The notes beneath the pieces are model-generated. The model ran no database searches, was not told the origin of the DNA, and saw only the letters and a program-made list of their open reading frames with translations. This document shows positions 26,378-34,818 of a DNA stretch of 64,000 bases, piece by piece; positions within the stretch are counted from its first letter, which is position 1, and each line of letters starts with the position of its first letter. Source of the DNA: Bosea sp. 29B (lineage in GTDB: Bacteria > Pseudomonadota > Alphaproteobacteria > Rhizobiales > Beijerinckiaceae); NCBI RefSeq assembly GCF_902506165.1, contig NZ_LR733817.1:3147937-3211936 (forward strand), written 5' to 3'. A program made the translations under genes and the position numbers.

Positions 26378-28093
26378 TCAGCCGAAGGTGAAGGCGTAGG
26401 CGCGCGCGCCGGGATCGAGGAACTCGATGCTGAAGTCGCGAGGCTTCACCTGCCCGTCCTGGCGGACCAGCTGGTAGAGCCGCTCGTCAGCGATCGTGCC
26501 GTAGCCCTCGGCGTCGATATCGGCGCCATGGGCGTTGCCGGGTGCGGCGCCGTCGATGGTGACGCGGAAGCGGACCGGCGGGCTGCCGGGCAAGCGGCCC
26601 ATCACCAGATGCAGGTCGCGGGCATGGAAGCGATGATTGATCCGCCCACCGGCCTGCTGCGACGTGGCGAACTCGCCGGCGACGGTCCAGCTGCCAGACA
26701 GGCTCCACTGGTTGAGGCGAGGCGAGGTGGCGGCCTCGTAGGTCACTGGATCATCGGCCCGGATGCCGCCGGGCGAGGCGAAGCCGTTCGTGCGGGCATG
26801 GCCGAGATAGGTCTCCGGCGAGCGCAGATTGGCGAAGTCGGGCGCTCCTTGCGCGCCCTCGGCCGAGACCTTGGCGATTCCGGGCTCGACCGTGCTGCCG
26901 GCCTCGGCGAGCAGCGACTGGATCAGCCGCTCGGAGGCGGCGTAGTCGCCTTCGCCGAACTCGTGATGGCGGGTGCGGCCCTGCGTGTCGATGAAGTAGC
27001 GGGCAGGCCAGGCCTGGTTGCCGAAGGCGCGCCAGACCGCATAGTCGTTGTCGAGCGCGACCGGATAGGTCACGCCGAGTGCCGCAACCGCCTTGCGGAC
27101 ATTGGCGGGGTCCTTCTCGAAGGCGAATTCCGGCGTGTGCACGCCGACCACGACGAGGCCGCGATCCCGGTACTTCTCGGCCCAGGCCCGGACGTAGGGC
27201 AGCGAGCGCAGGCAGTTGATGCAGGAATAGGTCCAGAAATTCACCAGCACGACCTTGCCGCGCACGCTCTCGGCGGTGAGCGGCTCGCGGTCGAGCCATT
27301 GCTTGGCGCCGAACAGCGGCTTGGCAGCCGGCTGCGCCTGTGCGGTTGTGACAAGGCTCGGGGCAGCCGGCATGGTGATATCGAGGAGGCGTTGCTCAAG
27401 CGCAGCCGTGGTCGGCGCCGACAGGCGGGTGAGGACGCTGGTGTCGATGCCGAAGGCGATTGCGACACTGCTTGCGACCACGGCGAGACCAAGGCCGCGC
27501 CTCACGGGTTCGAGGAGAGCGGCGGGGCGCCGGGCCCACGCCAGCAGCCGATTGCCCAGCAGGAGAACGGCAGCCAGCGCCGTCGCCGCGCCGGCGGCAT
27601 AGGCGAAGAGCAGGAGCGCGGTGGTCAGGCCCGGCCCGCCGAGAGCGGCGCCGGCGAGGATCAGGCCGAGCACCGGCCCGGCGCACGGCGTCCACAACAG
27701 GCCCGTGGCGATGCCGAGCAAAGCCGAGGAGACCGGCCGCAGATCGGTGCGGCCGGCCGTTCCTGCTACGCGCGTCAGCTTCTCACCGAGCGCGGTCAAC
27801 GGCGCGGCGAGGCGTGCCGCCAATGCCGGGAACAGCAGGGCCAGCCCGAACAGGGCGACGAGGCCGAGCGCGACGGTGCGGCCATGGCTGTTGAGCGCGA
27901 TTGCCCAGTTGCCGGCGACGGCGGCAAGGCTCGCGACTCCCGCGAAAGCCAACGCCATGCCGAGCAGCATCGGCAAGGTGCCGGTCCGGAACGGCTGGCC
28001 GGTCCGTGTCAGCACGAAGGGCAGGACCGGCAGGATGCAGGGGCTGGCGATGGTCAGGATGCCGGCGAGATAGGCGAGGGCGAAGTTCATCAT
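26378..28093 (-). CDS. DipZ-like fusion: CcdA/DsbD membrane domain, thioredoxin domain, C-terminal beta domain
   Basis: The 571-residue protein begins with a six-helix CcdA-type electron-transfer domain. Its redox cysteines are in SPCILPVLPF (Cys 19) and WTPCAGPVLGL. A TlpA-like thioredoxin domain follows, with active site CINC in NFWTYSCINCLRSLPYV and FIDTQGRTRHHEFGEG. The last 150 residues form a third beta domain (SLSGSWTVAGEFATSQQ...) as in Mycobacterium DipZ. It should carry reducing power from the cytoplasm to periplasmic thiols. ATG 28093 follows a GAGGAG site. A 70-residue exported peptide gene precedes it by 19 bp. Confidence 0.88.
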   Translation of the reverse strand: MMNFALAYLAGILTIASPCILPVLPFVLTRTGQPFRTGTLPMLLGMALAFAGVASLAAVAGNWAIALNSHGRTVALGLVALFGLALLFPALAARLAAPLTALGEKLTRVAGTAGRTDLRPVSSALLGIATGLLWTPCAGPVLGLILAGAALGGPGLTTALLLFAYAAGAATALAAVLLLGNRLLAWARRPAALLEPVRRGLGLAVVASSVAIAFGIDTSVLTRLSAPTTAALEQRLLDITMPAAPSLVTTAQAQPAAKPLFGAKQWLDREPLTAESVRGKVVLVNFWTYSCINCLRSLPYVRAWAEKYRDRGLVVVGVHTPEFAFEKDPANVRKAVAALGVTYPVALDNDYAVWRAFGNQAWPARYFIDTQGRTRHHEFGEGDYAASERLIQSLLAEAGSTVEPGIAKVSAEGAQGAPDFANLRSPETYLGHARTNGFASPGGIRADDPVTYEAATSPRLNQWSLSGSWTVAGEFATSQQAGGRINHRFHARDLHLVMGRLPGSPPVRFRVTIDGAAPGNAHGADIDAEGYGTIADERLYQLVRQDGQVKPRDFSIEFLDPGARAYAFTFG

Positions 28094-28112
28094 GTCATCT
28101 CCTCGGGGGGCG

Positions 28113-28325
28113 TCAGGGATGAGCTGCGGGGCGCCGTGGCGGAGCATTCGATGTGGTGATCGGGCTGGGGCCGTAGCTGCGCGGGCCAGTGAAGGCGGTG
28201 CAGGTCATCGCAAAGCTCGCGGTCGCGGCCAGCATTGCAGCAGCCAGTAGGCGGCGCACGGCCGAAGCGGGCTCTGCCGAGCTCTGGGCAGTCGCCGTGG
28301 CGGGCAAGGAAGCGATGCGGGCCAT
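28113..28325 (-). CDS. Small putative exported or membrane protein upstream of dipZ
   Basis: This is a 70-residue product with a hydrophobic stretch at about residues 26-42 (LLAAAMLAATASFAMTC) after a positively charged RR, like a signal or anchor, then a Pro/Ser-rich tail. A GGAG site sits 7 bases before ATG 28325. It lies between the OhrR-type palindrome and dipZ, so it is probably the first gene of that transcript. No family is recognised, and coding status rests on the ribosome-binding site and position. Confidence 0.5.
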   Translation of the reverse strand: MARIASLPATATAQSSAEPASAVRRLLAAAMLAATASFAMTCTAFTGPRSYGPSPITTSNAPPRRPAAHP

Positions 28326-28333
28326 GTGATACT

Positions 28334-28384
28334 CCGATCATTTACTTGTTGAGCGATTCAATCGCTCGACAAGTAAATGATCGG
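28334..28384. promoter_or_regulatory. 51-bp palindromic operator between dipZ unit and OhrR-type regulator
   Basis: Arms 28334-28358 and 28360-28384 are inverted copies, 25 bases each, matching at 24 positions around a single central C. The central part contains GAGCGATT/AATCGCTC and the outer part ATCATTTACTTGT/ACAAGTAAATGAT. The half-site CAATCGCT occurs at 28359-28366 and again at 28396-28403, and the reverse form at 28433-28440. Position and symmetry fit binding by the MarR/OhrR dimer encoded at 28460. Confidence 0.75.
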
Positions 28385-28459
28385 GGCGCCTCACTCAATC
28401 GCTTGAAAACAAATCGCGCATCAAATACCTGTGAGCGATCCTTTTTCGGGAGGAGTGCA

Positions 28460-28948
28460 ATGGCTGGTGAGACAGGACGGGCGGAGCAGCAGGGCGAGGC
28501 CGACAGGCTGCCGGGGCTCGACGAATTCCTCTGCTTTGCGGTCTATTCGACCAATCTCGCCTTCAACCGCGTCTACAAGCCGTTGCTCGACGAACTCCGG
28601 CTGACCTATCCGCAATATATTGCGTTGGTCGCCCTTTATGAGACGGCGGATCAGACCGTCGGCCAGCTCGGCGAAAAGCTCTTCCTCGATTCCAGCACAT
28701 TGACGCCGCTGCTGAAGCGGCTGGAGGCGATGGGCGCGGTGACGCGCCAACGCGACCCGCGGGACGAGCGACAGGTCCGCATTAATCTGACGGCGCAGGG
28801 CCGCGCGCTTCGCGAGCGGGGCAGGGCGGTCCGGCTCAGCATGCAGCGCGCGACGGGCCTTGCTCCTGATGAGCAGCGCCATCTGCGCGAAGAGATGGTT
28901 CGGCTGCGGGCAAATCTCACCGCGGCCGAATATGAACGCCGCTCCTGA
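28460..28948 (+). CDS. OhrR-like MarR family regulator
   Basis: This 162-residue MarR-family repressor has the one-cysteine peroxide-sensing pattern of OhrR: LDEFLCFAVYSTNLAFNRVY puts the reactive Cys at residue 25, followed by LTYPQYIALVAL and the winged helix SSTLTPLLKRLEAMGAVTRQ with DPRDERQVRINLT as the wing. OhrR is inactivated by organic hydroperoxides through this Cys. ATG 28460 has GGGAGGAG. It is divergent from the dipZ unit, so a thiol-redox target controlled by peroxide is a sensible inference; no ohr gene is adjacent. Confidence 0.88.
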   Translation: MAGETGRAEQQGEADRLPGLDEFLCFAVYSTNLAFNRVYKPLLDELRLTYPQYIALVALYETADQTVGQLGEKLFLDSSTLTPLLKRLEAMGAVTRQRDPRDERQVRINLTAQGRALRERGRAVRLSMQRATGLAPDEQRHLREEMVRLRANLTAAEYERRS

Positions 28949-28960
28949 GCGGCGGCTCGG

Positions 28961-29968
28961 TCAGGCTGCGACCGCCACCAATCCCAGTGCCGGCTGGATC
29001 TCTGCCAGCAGCTCGTAGGAGCGCTTGCGGGCCGCATGGTCGAAGATCGCCGAGGCGACGATCAGCTCGTCCGCCTTGGTCTTCTCGATGAAGGCCTGCA
29101 ACTGCGCCCGCACGCTCTCGCGCGAACCGACGAAGGAGCAGGCCAGCATGCGCTGCGCCTGCGCCTTCTCCGGGCCGGACCAATAGGTCTCGATGTCGTC
29201 GATCGGCTTCGGCAGCAGGCCACGCCGGCCGCGCAGCATGTCGGCGAAGCGCTGCTGCACCGAAGTGAAGAGGTGATGCGCTTCGGCGTCCGTCTCGGCG
29301 ACGACAACGTTGCAGCCGACCATCGCGTAGGGCCTGTCGAGCTGGGTCGAGGACTGGAAGCGCTCGCGATAGACGGCCAGCGCGTCCATCAGCGCATCCG
29401 GCGAGAAATGCGAGGCGAAGGCGTAGGGCAGGCCGAGCACGGCGGCGAGCTGCGAGCCGAACAGGCTGGAGCCGAGAATCCAGAGCGGGACATTGGTGTT
29501 GGTGCCCGGCACGGCCTGGATCACCTGATCCGGCTGCAACGGTCCGAGCAGCGCCTGCAACTCCAGCACGTCCTGCGGGAAGCGCTCGGACGCGTCGGCC
29601 TCGCGCCGCAGCGCGCGCCAGGTGCGCTGGTCGGTGCCGGGCGCACGGCCGAGCCCGAGGTCGATGCGGCCGGGATAGAGCGTCTCCAGCGTGCCGAACT
29701 GCTCGGCGATCACGATTGGCGAATGGTTCGGCAGCATGATCCCGCCGGCCCCGACGCGGATCGATTTGGTGCCTTCGGCGACGTAGCCGATCGCGACCGA
29801 GGTCGCGGCGCTGGCGATGCCGGTCATATTGTGGTGCTCGGCCAGCCAGAAGCGGGTGTAGCCGAGCCTTTCGGCATGGCGGGCGAGGTCGCGGCTGTTG
29901 TGGAGGGCGTCTGCTGCGGTCGACCCCTCGGCAATGAAGGCGAGGTCGAGGATGGAAAGCGGGAACAT
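28961..29968 (-). CDS. LLM-class flavin-dependent oxidoreductase (luciferase-like)
   Basis: This 335-residue luciferase-like TIM-barrel protein is of the single-subunit MsnO8/YhbW type: [19 protein letters not shown] near the N-terminus, [20 protein letters not shown] (barrel strand 2), [20 protein letters not shown] and [18 protein letters not shown]. Such enzymes use FMNH2 or F420 to oxidise small molecules; the substrate is unknown. ATG 29968 ([11 protein letters not shown]) begins the domain. It converges with ohrR, with a 12-bp gap. Confidence 0.88.
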   Translation of the reverse strand: MFPLSILDLAFIAEGSTAADALHNSRDLARHAERLGYTRFWLAEHHNMTGIASAATSVAIGYVAEGTKSIRVGAGGIMLPNHSPIVIAEQFGTLETLYPGRIDLGLGRAPGTDQRTWRALRREADASERFPQDVLELQALLGPLQPDQVIQAVPGTNTNVPLWILGSSLFGSQLAAVLGLPYAFASHFSPDALMDALAVYRERFQSSTQLDRPYAMVGCNVVVAETDAEAHHLFTSVQQRFADMLRGRRGLLPKPIDDIETYWSGPEKAQAQRMLACSFVGSRESVRAQLQAFIEKTKADELIVASAIFDHAARKRSYELLAEIQPALGLVAVAA

Positions 29969-30295
29969 TGGGCTTTTCCCTTGCATCGCTCCGGCTTGGC
30001 GCCGGGCTTCGTCGCGAAAGATCGGCAGCCTTCCGGCGGCTCGCAAGGTCGCTCCACGCATGCGCGACCGGCATTACGCGCCCAGGGTATCGCTTCGAAT
30101 CCAATTTCACATGCCGTCATTTTCGCGGCAGCACTGCTGCGCGACTTCTCGGGGATGACAAGGGGAGCTGATTCAACTGTCAGCCAAACGCATCAGAAGG
30201 CGACGTGAAGCTCGCTCTGGATGGCTTGTTCCTGTCACGATATGGCCGGGCGCCCAGGGTAAGGCTGCGCCTCACTTCAAAGGGGCGCCAAAGCA
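29969..30295. other. Intergenic region, 327 bp, no gene recognised
   Basis: This is a divergent gap between the LLM oxidoreductase and the SnoaL-like gene. A 12-base direct repeat, GCGCCCAGGGTA, occurs at about 30078-30089 and 30250-30261. No RNA gene or clear operator was recognised, and small open frames here lack homology. Confidence 0.5.
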
Positions 30296-30718
30296 ATGTC
30301 AGAAGAGACAGTTACGAGTGATCTGTTCGACCGTTGGCAACGGGTGTGGGTCGACGGGGAGTTTGACCTCGTGCCCAGCTGTCTAGGCGAACATTACATC
30401 AGGCACGACCATAATGGAGATCGGGTCGTCGCGCGTGATGACTATGCCGCCGAACTTGCGCAACTTCGCAAGGATCGCCCCGGCATCAGCGTCACCGTCT
30501 ACGATCACGCGTTCAAGGGGAACCGCGCGTGGTTTCGGTTCGCCTTCAAATGGTCTGATCTGGAGACCGGCGAGCCGCGCCAGCAGGCGGGCATGCAATC
30601 CTACCGGACCGAAGGAGGCAAGCTCGTCGAGACCTGGATGTCCATGATGCCCACGGGCTCGCGATGGAGCGATGCCGAGGCCCAGGATACCTGGACGAGT
30701 GCCCCGCCTATCAAATAG
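30296..30718 (+). CDS. SnoaL-like / NTF2-like superfamily protein
   Basis: This 140-residue protein has the NTF2-like cone fold typical of SnoaL and ester-cyclase relatives: LFDRWQRVWVDGEFDLVPSC, EHYIRHDHNGDRVVARDDY, VTVYDHAFKGNRAWFRFAFK and GGKLVETWMSMMP. The conserved HDHNG and the central cavity suggest a small hydrophobic ligand or enzyme activity, unspecified. No strong ribosome-binding site precedes ATG 30296. The codon choice appears somewhat less GC-biased than in neighbours. Confidence 0.75.
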   Translation: MSEETVTSDLFDRWQRVWVDGEFDLVPSCLGEHYIRHDHNGDRVVARDDYAAELAQLRKDRPGISVTVYDHAFKGNRAWFRFAFKWSDLETGEPRQQAGMQSYRTEGGKLVETWMSMMPTGSRWSDAEAQDTWTSAPPIK

Positions 30719-31185
30719 GTCCCACTGCGGCCTTGGGTTCTGACAAAAAGCTGCGAGGCCACCTCTGGAGCTTGTTCGTGCCGTCGTGCATTGGGGACTT
30801 TCATGGTGCCGGCCTGTCGGCGTTCTTTGAAAGCAGCTGAATTCTATTTCAGCTGCTGCTGGTCCAGGTTTCCTCGAATCGAAGCGATTGCCTCGGCCGT
30901 GAGCCGCAATCCGCTTGCGGAATGCGCTGATAATCGCTAGGTCAGCCTCGTCCGAAGGGCCGTGATCGATCACAGCCGGGGGCGGCCGACCGGCCTGCTC
31001 CCGTTTTGTGTTTGGAAAACGGGCCTTTTGATGCGGATCGGCCCCTGCGGCCAGGCGCCGCCGTCCATGGGATGGCTCGCTCCACGAGTGGAGCACCGCG
31101 CGGATCGATCCGGTGTGCAGCACCAACCCAATCGGCGTCTTGGCCGGACATCCGCGGGATACGCGGCCGGCGTTCAGGAGCACAT
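30719..31185. other. Intergenic region and rpsA leader, 467 bp
   Basis: No gene is supported here; a long leftward open frame lacks homology and overlaps the SnoaL-like gene. A 12-bp perfect palindrome GTGATCGATCAC lies at 30962-30973. A terminator-like hairpin (CCCGTTTT / AAAACGGG) lies at 31000-31023, and the rpsA leader and promoter must be in the last 200 bases. The cmk gene that often precedes rpsA is absent. Confidence 0.5.
31000..31029 (+). terminator. Terminator-like hairpin upstream of rpsA
   Basis: An 8-bp stem CCCGTTTT (31000-31007) with AAAACGGG (31016-31023) and an 8-base loop is followed by CCTTTT. It could end the SnoaL-like transcript or act as an attenuator or S1-binding structure in the rpsA leader. 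Confidence 0.5.
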
Positions 31186-32892
31186 ATGTCAGCTGTCGAA
31201 AGCTATAGCGCGGGTCGCGAGGATTTCGCCGCCCTGCTCGAGGAATCGTTCACCCGGAACGAGGCCCTCGAAGGTACCGTCATCAAGGGCAAGGTCGTTG
31301 CCATTGAGAAGGACATGGCGATCATCGACGTCGGTCTGAAGACCGAAGGTCGCGTCGCCCTCAAGGAATTCACCGGCCCGGGCCGGGACGAGGAGCTCAA
31401 GGTCGGCGACGAGGTCGAGGTCTATCTCGACCGGATCGAGAACGCGCTCGGCGAAGCCGTCATCTCGCGCGACAAGGCCCGCCGTGAAGAGAGCTGGGTC
31501 AAGCTCGAGAAGGCGTTCGAGGCCCGCGAGAAGGTCATGGGCAACATCTTCAACACGGTCAAGGGTGGCTACACCGTCGATCTCGACGGCGCCGTCGCCT
31601 TCCTGCCGCGTTCGCAGGTGGACATCCGCCCGATCCGCGACGTCGGCCCGCTGATGGGTCAGCCGCAGCCCTTCGAGATCCTCAAGATGGATCGTCGCCG
31701 CGGCAACATCGTCGTCTCGCGCCGCACCGTGCTCGAAGAGACTCGCGCCGAGGCTCGTTCCGAGCTCGTCGCCTCGCTCGAAGAGGGCCAGGTCATCGAC
31801 GGCGTCGTCAAGAACATCACCGAATACGGTGCGTTCGTTGATCTCGGCGGCATTGACGGCCTGCTGCACGTGACCGACATGGCCTGGCGCCGCGTCAACC
31901 ATCCGTCCGAGGTCGTGACCATCGGCCAGACGGTCAAGGTCAAGATCATCAAGATCAACCAGGAGACGCATCGCATCTCGCTCGGCATCAAGCAGCTGCT
32001 GGCCGATCCGTGGGATGGCATCGCCGCTCGTTATCCGGTCGGTACGCGCCTCAAGGGTCGTGTCACCAACATCACGGACTACGGCGCGTTCGTCGAAGTG
32101 GAGCCGGGCATCGAAGGCCTGATCCACGTCTCCGAGATGTCCTGGACCAAGAAGAACGTCCACCCCGGCAAGATCGTCTCGACCTCGCAGGAAGTCGACG
32201 TCGCGATCCTCGAGGTCGATCAGGTCAAGCGCCGCATCTCGCTCGGCCTCAAGCAGACCCTGCGCAACCCGTGGGAAGTCTTCGCCGAGCAGCATCCGGC
32301 TGGTTCGGTCGTCGAGGGCGAGGTCAAGAACAAGACAGAGTTTGGTCTGTTCCTCGGCCTCGAGGGCGACATCGACGGCATGATCCATCTGTCGGACCTG
32401 GATTGGAACCGTCCGGGCGAGCAGGTGATCGAGGAGTACAAGAAGGGCGACATGCTCCAGGCGGTCGTCCTCGATGTCGACGTCGAGAAGGAGCGCATCT
32501 CGCTCGGCTTGAAGCAGCTTGGCGGCGATCCCTTCGTGGATGCCGGCGAGTTCAAGAAGGGCCAGGTCGTGACCTGCGAGATCATCGACGTCAAGGACGG
32601 TGGTCTCGACGTCAAGATCTCCGGCACGGACATGACAACCTTCATCAAGCGCGCCGAAATCGCGCGTGACCGTGCCGAGCAGCGCCCCGAGCGCTTCGCG
32701 GCCGGCGAGAAGGTCGACGCCCGCGTCATCCTCTTCGACAAGAAGGCCCGCAAGATCCAGGTCTCGATCAAGGCCCTGGAAGTGGCCGAGGAGCGCGAGG
32801 CGATGGCCACCTACGGCTCGGCCGACTCGGGTGCTTCGCTCGGCGACATCCTCGGCGCCGCCCTCAAGAAGGCGACGACCGACAAGAAGTGA
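31186..32892 (+). CDS. rpsA: 30S ribosomal protein S1
   Basis: S1 binds mRNA at the platform of the small ribosomal subunit and unwinds structured leaders. The 568-residue protein has six S1/OB repeats; clear copies include [40 protein letters not shown] and [20 protein letters not shown], each followed by an [13 protein letters not shown] end. AGGAG lies at 31176-31180, before ATG 31186. A strong terminator follows. In related genomes the next genes are sppA and ihfB; here an Hsp70-like gene and a cupin gene intervene. Confidence 0.98.
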   Translation: MSAVESYSAGREDFAALLEESFTRNEALEGTVIKGKVVAIEKDMAIIDVGLKTEGRVALKEFTGPGRDEELKVGDEVEVYLDRIENALGEAVISRDKARREESWVKLEKAFEAREKVMGNIFNTVKGGYTVDLDGAVAFLPRSQVDIRPIRDVGPLMGQPQPFEILKMDRRRGNIVVSRRTVLEETRAEARSELVASLEEGQVIDGVVKNITEYGAFVDLGGIDGLLHVTDMAWRRVNHPSEVVTIGQTVKVKIIKINQETHRISLGIKQLLADPWDGIAARYPVGTRLKGRVTNITDYGAFVEVEPGIEGLIHVSEMSWTKKNVHPGKIVSTSQEVDVAILEVDQVKRRISLGLKQTLRNPWEVFAEQHPAGSVVEGEVKNKTEFGLFLGLEGDIDGMIHLSDLDWNRPGEQVIEEYKKGDMLQAVVLDVDVEKERISLGLKQLGGDPFVDAGEFKKGQVVTCEIIDVKDGGLDVKISGTDMTTFIKRAEIARDRAEQRPERFAAGEKVDARVILFDKKARKIQVSIKALEVAEEREAMATYGSADSGASLGDILGAALKKATTDKK

Positions 32893-32929
32893 TCATCAGG
32901 CCGCATCTCGCGGCCTGACCAATCCATCG

Positions 32930-32963
32930 GCCCGCGCGGAGAAATCCGCGCGGGCTTTTGTTT
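32930..32963 (+). terminator. Intrinsic terminator of rpsA
   Basis: GCCCGCGCGGA (32930-32940) and TCCGCGCGGGC (32945-32955) form an 11-bp stem with loop GAAA, followed by TTTTGTTT. It begins 38 bases after the rpsA stop and ends 18 bases before the next ATG. Confidence 0.9.
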
Positions 32964-32981
32964 CGGCTGAAGGAGGTAAAG

Positions 32982-34271
32982 ATGCAGGACGCAGCGATCG
33001 GGATCGATTTCGGCACCACGAACAGCGTGGTCGCGCTCGCACGTCCTGATGGTTCGGTGACGACCCGCAGCTTCGCCACCAGGCAGGGCGCCGTCGACGC
33101 CTATCGCTCGGCGCTGATGTTCTGGCGCGAGGGCCGCCCGCCCCACGCCCATGTCACCCATGTCAGCGGCCCCGACGCACTCGACATGGCGCTCGGCATG
33201 ACCACCGAGCACCGCTTCCTGCAATCGCTGAAGACGCATCTGTCGAGCCGCGCCTTCCAGGAGACGCGCCTGTTCGGCAAGCTCTTTCGGCTGGAGGATC
33301 TGATCGCAGTCTTCCTGAGCGACCTCTCCGCCGGGCTGGACGACCTCGGCGAGCGCAGCGTCCTCTCCGGCCGCCCCGTCGTCTTCGCCGGCGACCGGCC
33401 CGACGAGACGCTGGCGCTCTCGCGCCTCTCGGCCGCCTATGGCAAGGCCGGCATGAGCAAGGTCGATTTCGCCTATGAGCCGCTCGGCGCCGCCTACTGG
33501 TACGCACGCGATCTCAAGACGCCGCAGACCATGCTGGTCGCAGACTTCGGCGGCGGCACCAGCGACTTCTCGGTGATGCGCTTCGAGCCCGGTGGCAATG
33601 GGACCTTGCAGGCCGTGCCGCTCTCCCATGCCGGTGTCGGTATCGCCGGCGACACCTTCGACTACCGCATCATCGAGCACGCGGTCTCGCCGCTGCTCGG
33701 CAAGGGCTCGGACTATCTCTCCTTCGGCAAGCGCCTGCCGATCCCGGCGCATTACCACGCCGCCTTCGCGCAATGGCACCGGCTCTCGCTGATGAAGAGC
33801 CGGGAGACGATGACCGAGCTCAAGGCGCTGATCCGCGACGCAGTCGAGCCCGGCAGGCTCGAGGATCTGATGACGGTGATCGAATACGATCTCGGCTACG
33901 AGCTCTATCGTGCCGTCTCGGCGACCAAGATCGCGCTCTCCTCGCAGGAGGAGGCGCAGCTCAGCTTCGACCAGATGGGCGTGCGCATCGACCGCACCGT
34001 GACGCGGGCCCTGTTCGACCGCTGGATCGCCGAGGATGTCGCGGCGATTGAAGGCGCTCTCGACGAGGCGCTGGCCACCGCCGGCGTCGCCGGCGACAAG
34101 ATCGAGGCGGTGTTCATGACCGGCGGCACCTCCTATGTGCCGGCGGTGCGCGCCTTGTTCGACCGGCGCTTCAGCCCGCAGCGCATCCATATCGGCGACG
34201 CCTTCCGCTCGGTCGCGAGCGGCCTTGCCCTGCTCGCGCTCGACCGGCAGCGGGCGCTCGCCGCGGCCTGA
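32982..34271 (+). CDS. Short Hsp70-family protein (YegD-like)
   Basis: This is a 429-residue Hsp70/actin-fold ATPase. All nucleotide-site motifs are present: GIDFGTTNSVVALARPDGSV, VADFGGGTSDFSVMRFEPGG, and MTGGTSYVPAVRALFDRRF. It stops after the ATPase domain, lacking the substrate-binding and lid domains of DnaK, as E. coli YegD does. Client and role are unknown. AAGGAGGT lies 5 bases before ATG 32982. The gene starts 18 bp after the rpsA terminator and converges with a cupin gene. Confidence 0.88.
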   Translation: MQDAAIGIDFGTTNSVVALARPDGSVTTRSFATRQGAVDAYRSALMFWREGRPPHAHVTHVSGPDALDMALGMTTEHRFLQSLKTHLSSRAFQETRLFGKLFRLEDLIAVFLSDLSAGLDDLGERSVLSGRPVVFAGDRPDETLALSRLSAAYGKAGMSKVDFAYEPLGAAYWYARDLKTPQTMLVADFGGGTSDFSVMRFEPGGNGTLQAVPLSHAGVGIAGDTFDYRIIEHAVSPLLGKGSDYLSFGKRLPIPAHYHAAFAQWHRLSLMKSRETMTELKALIRDAVEPGRLEDLMTVIEYDLGYELYRAVSATKIALSSQEEAQLSFDQMGVRIDRTVTRALFDRWIAEDVAAIEGALDEALATAGVAGDKIEAVFMTGGTSYVPAVRALFDRRFSPQRIHIGDAFRSVASGLALLALDRQRALAAA

Positions 34272-34278
34272 AGGCCGC

Positions 34279-34653
34279 TCAGACCCAGAGATCGTTCTGC
34301 GCCGTCCGCGCGCCGCCCTCGTGGCCGGTGTTGAGCGTGCCGCGCGGCTCGATCAGCAGCATGCAGACCTCCTTTTCGGCGAAAGGCTTGTGCTCCTTGC
34401 CCTTGGGCACGACGAACATCTCGCCGGGGCCGACGGTGACCGAACCGTCGCGGAAGTCGATCCGCAGCGAGCCCTCGATCACGAGGAAGGCTTCGTCGGT
34501 CTCGGGATGATCGTGCCAGATGAAGTCGCCTTCGATCTTGACGATCTTGATCTGATAATCGTTGAGCTCGGCCATGACGCGCGGCTGCCATTGCTCGTGA
34601 ATGTGGCCGAGCTTCTCGGCGAAGTTGATGGCGCGATAGGTGTTTTCGGGCAT
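34279..34653 (-). CDS. Cupin domain protein
   Basis: This 124-residue single-domain cupin has motif 1 as WHDHPETDEAFLVIEG (residues about 46-61), with metal-binding His-X-His and the following Glu. Motif 2 is PGEMFVVPKGKEHKPF, with the third His. Such small cupins bind Zn, Fe or Mn and may be isomerases, dioxygenases or regulators; none can be specified. ATG 34653 begins MPENTYRAI; upstream frame is leader. It converges with the YegD-like gene (7-bp gap) and is divergent from sppA. Confidence 0.85.
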   Translation of the reverse strand: MPENTYRAINFAEKLGHIHEQWQPRVMAELNDYQIKIVKIEGDFIWHDHPETDEAFLVIEGSLRIDFRDGSVTVGPGEMFVVPKGKEHKPFAEKEVCMLLIEPRGTLNTGHEGGARTAQNDLWV

Positions 34654-34818
34654 CTCGATGGGGCTCCGATCAAGGGATCGGCATGTTCGGTGCCTGCCAT
34701 CGTCATGTCTTGAACGATCGTGCCGCGGCCGCCGCGGCTGCCGACGCGACAACTGCCGTCTTGCCCGTCTGGTACCGCGGGGCTACATCACAGGCCCCGC
34801 CAACCGGAGCCGCCGACA

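Noticed and set aside
30962..30973. GTGATCGATCAC palindrome as a CRP/FNR-type site
   Set aside because: The 12-bp symmetry is suggestive, but the spacing of half-sites does not match TGTGA-N6-TCACA, and no regulated gene is close.
30383..31183. A leftward 266-codon frame across the SnoaL gene and rpsA leader
   Set aside because: No start signal or homology; overlaps a better supported gene and lacks compositional coding features in its unique part.
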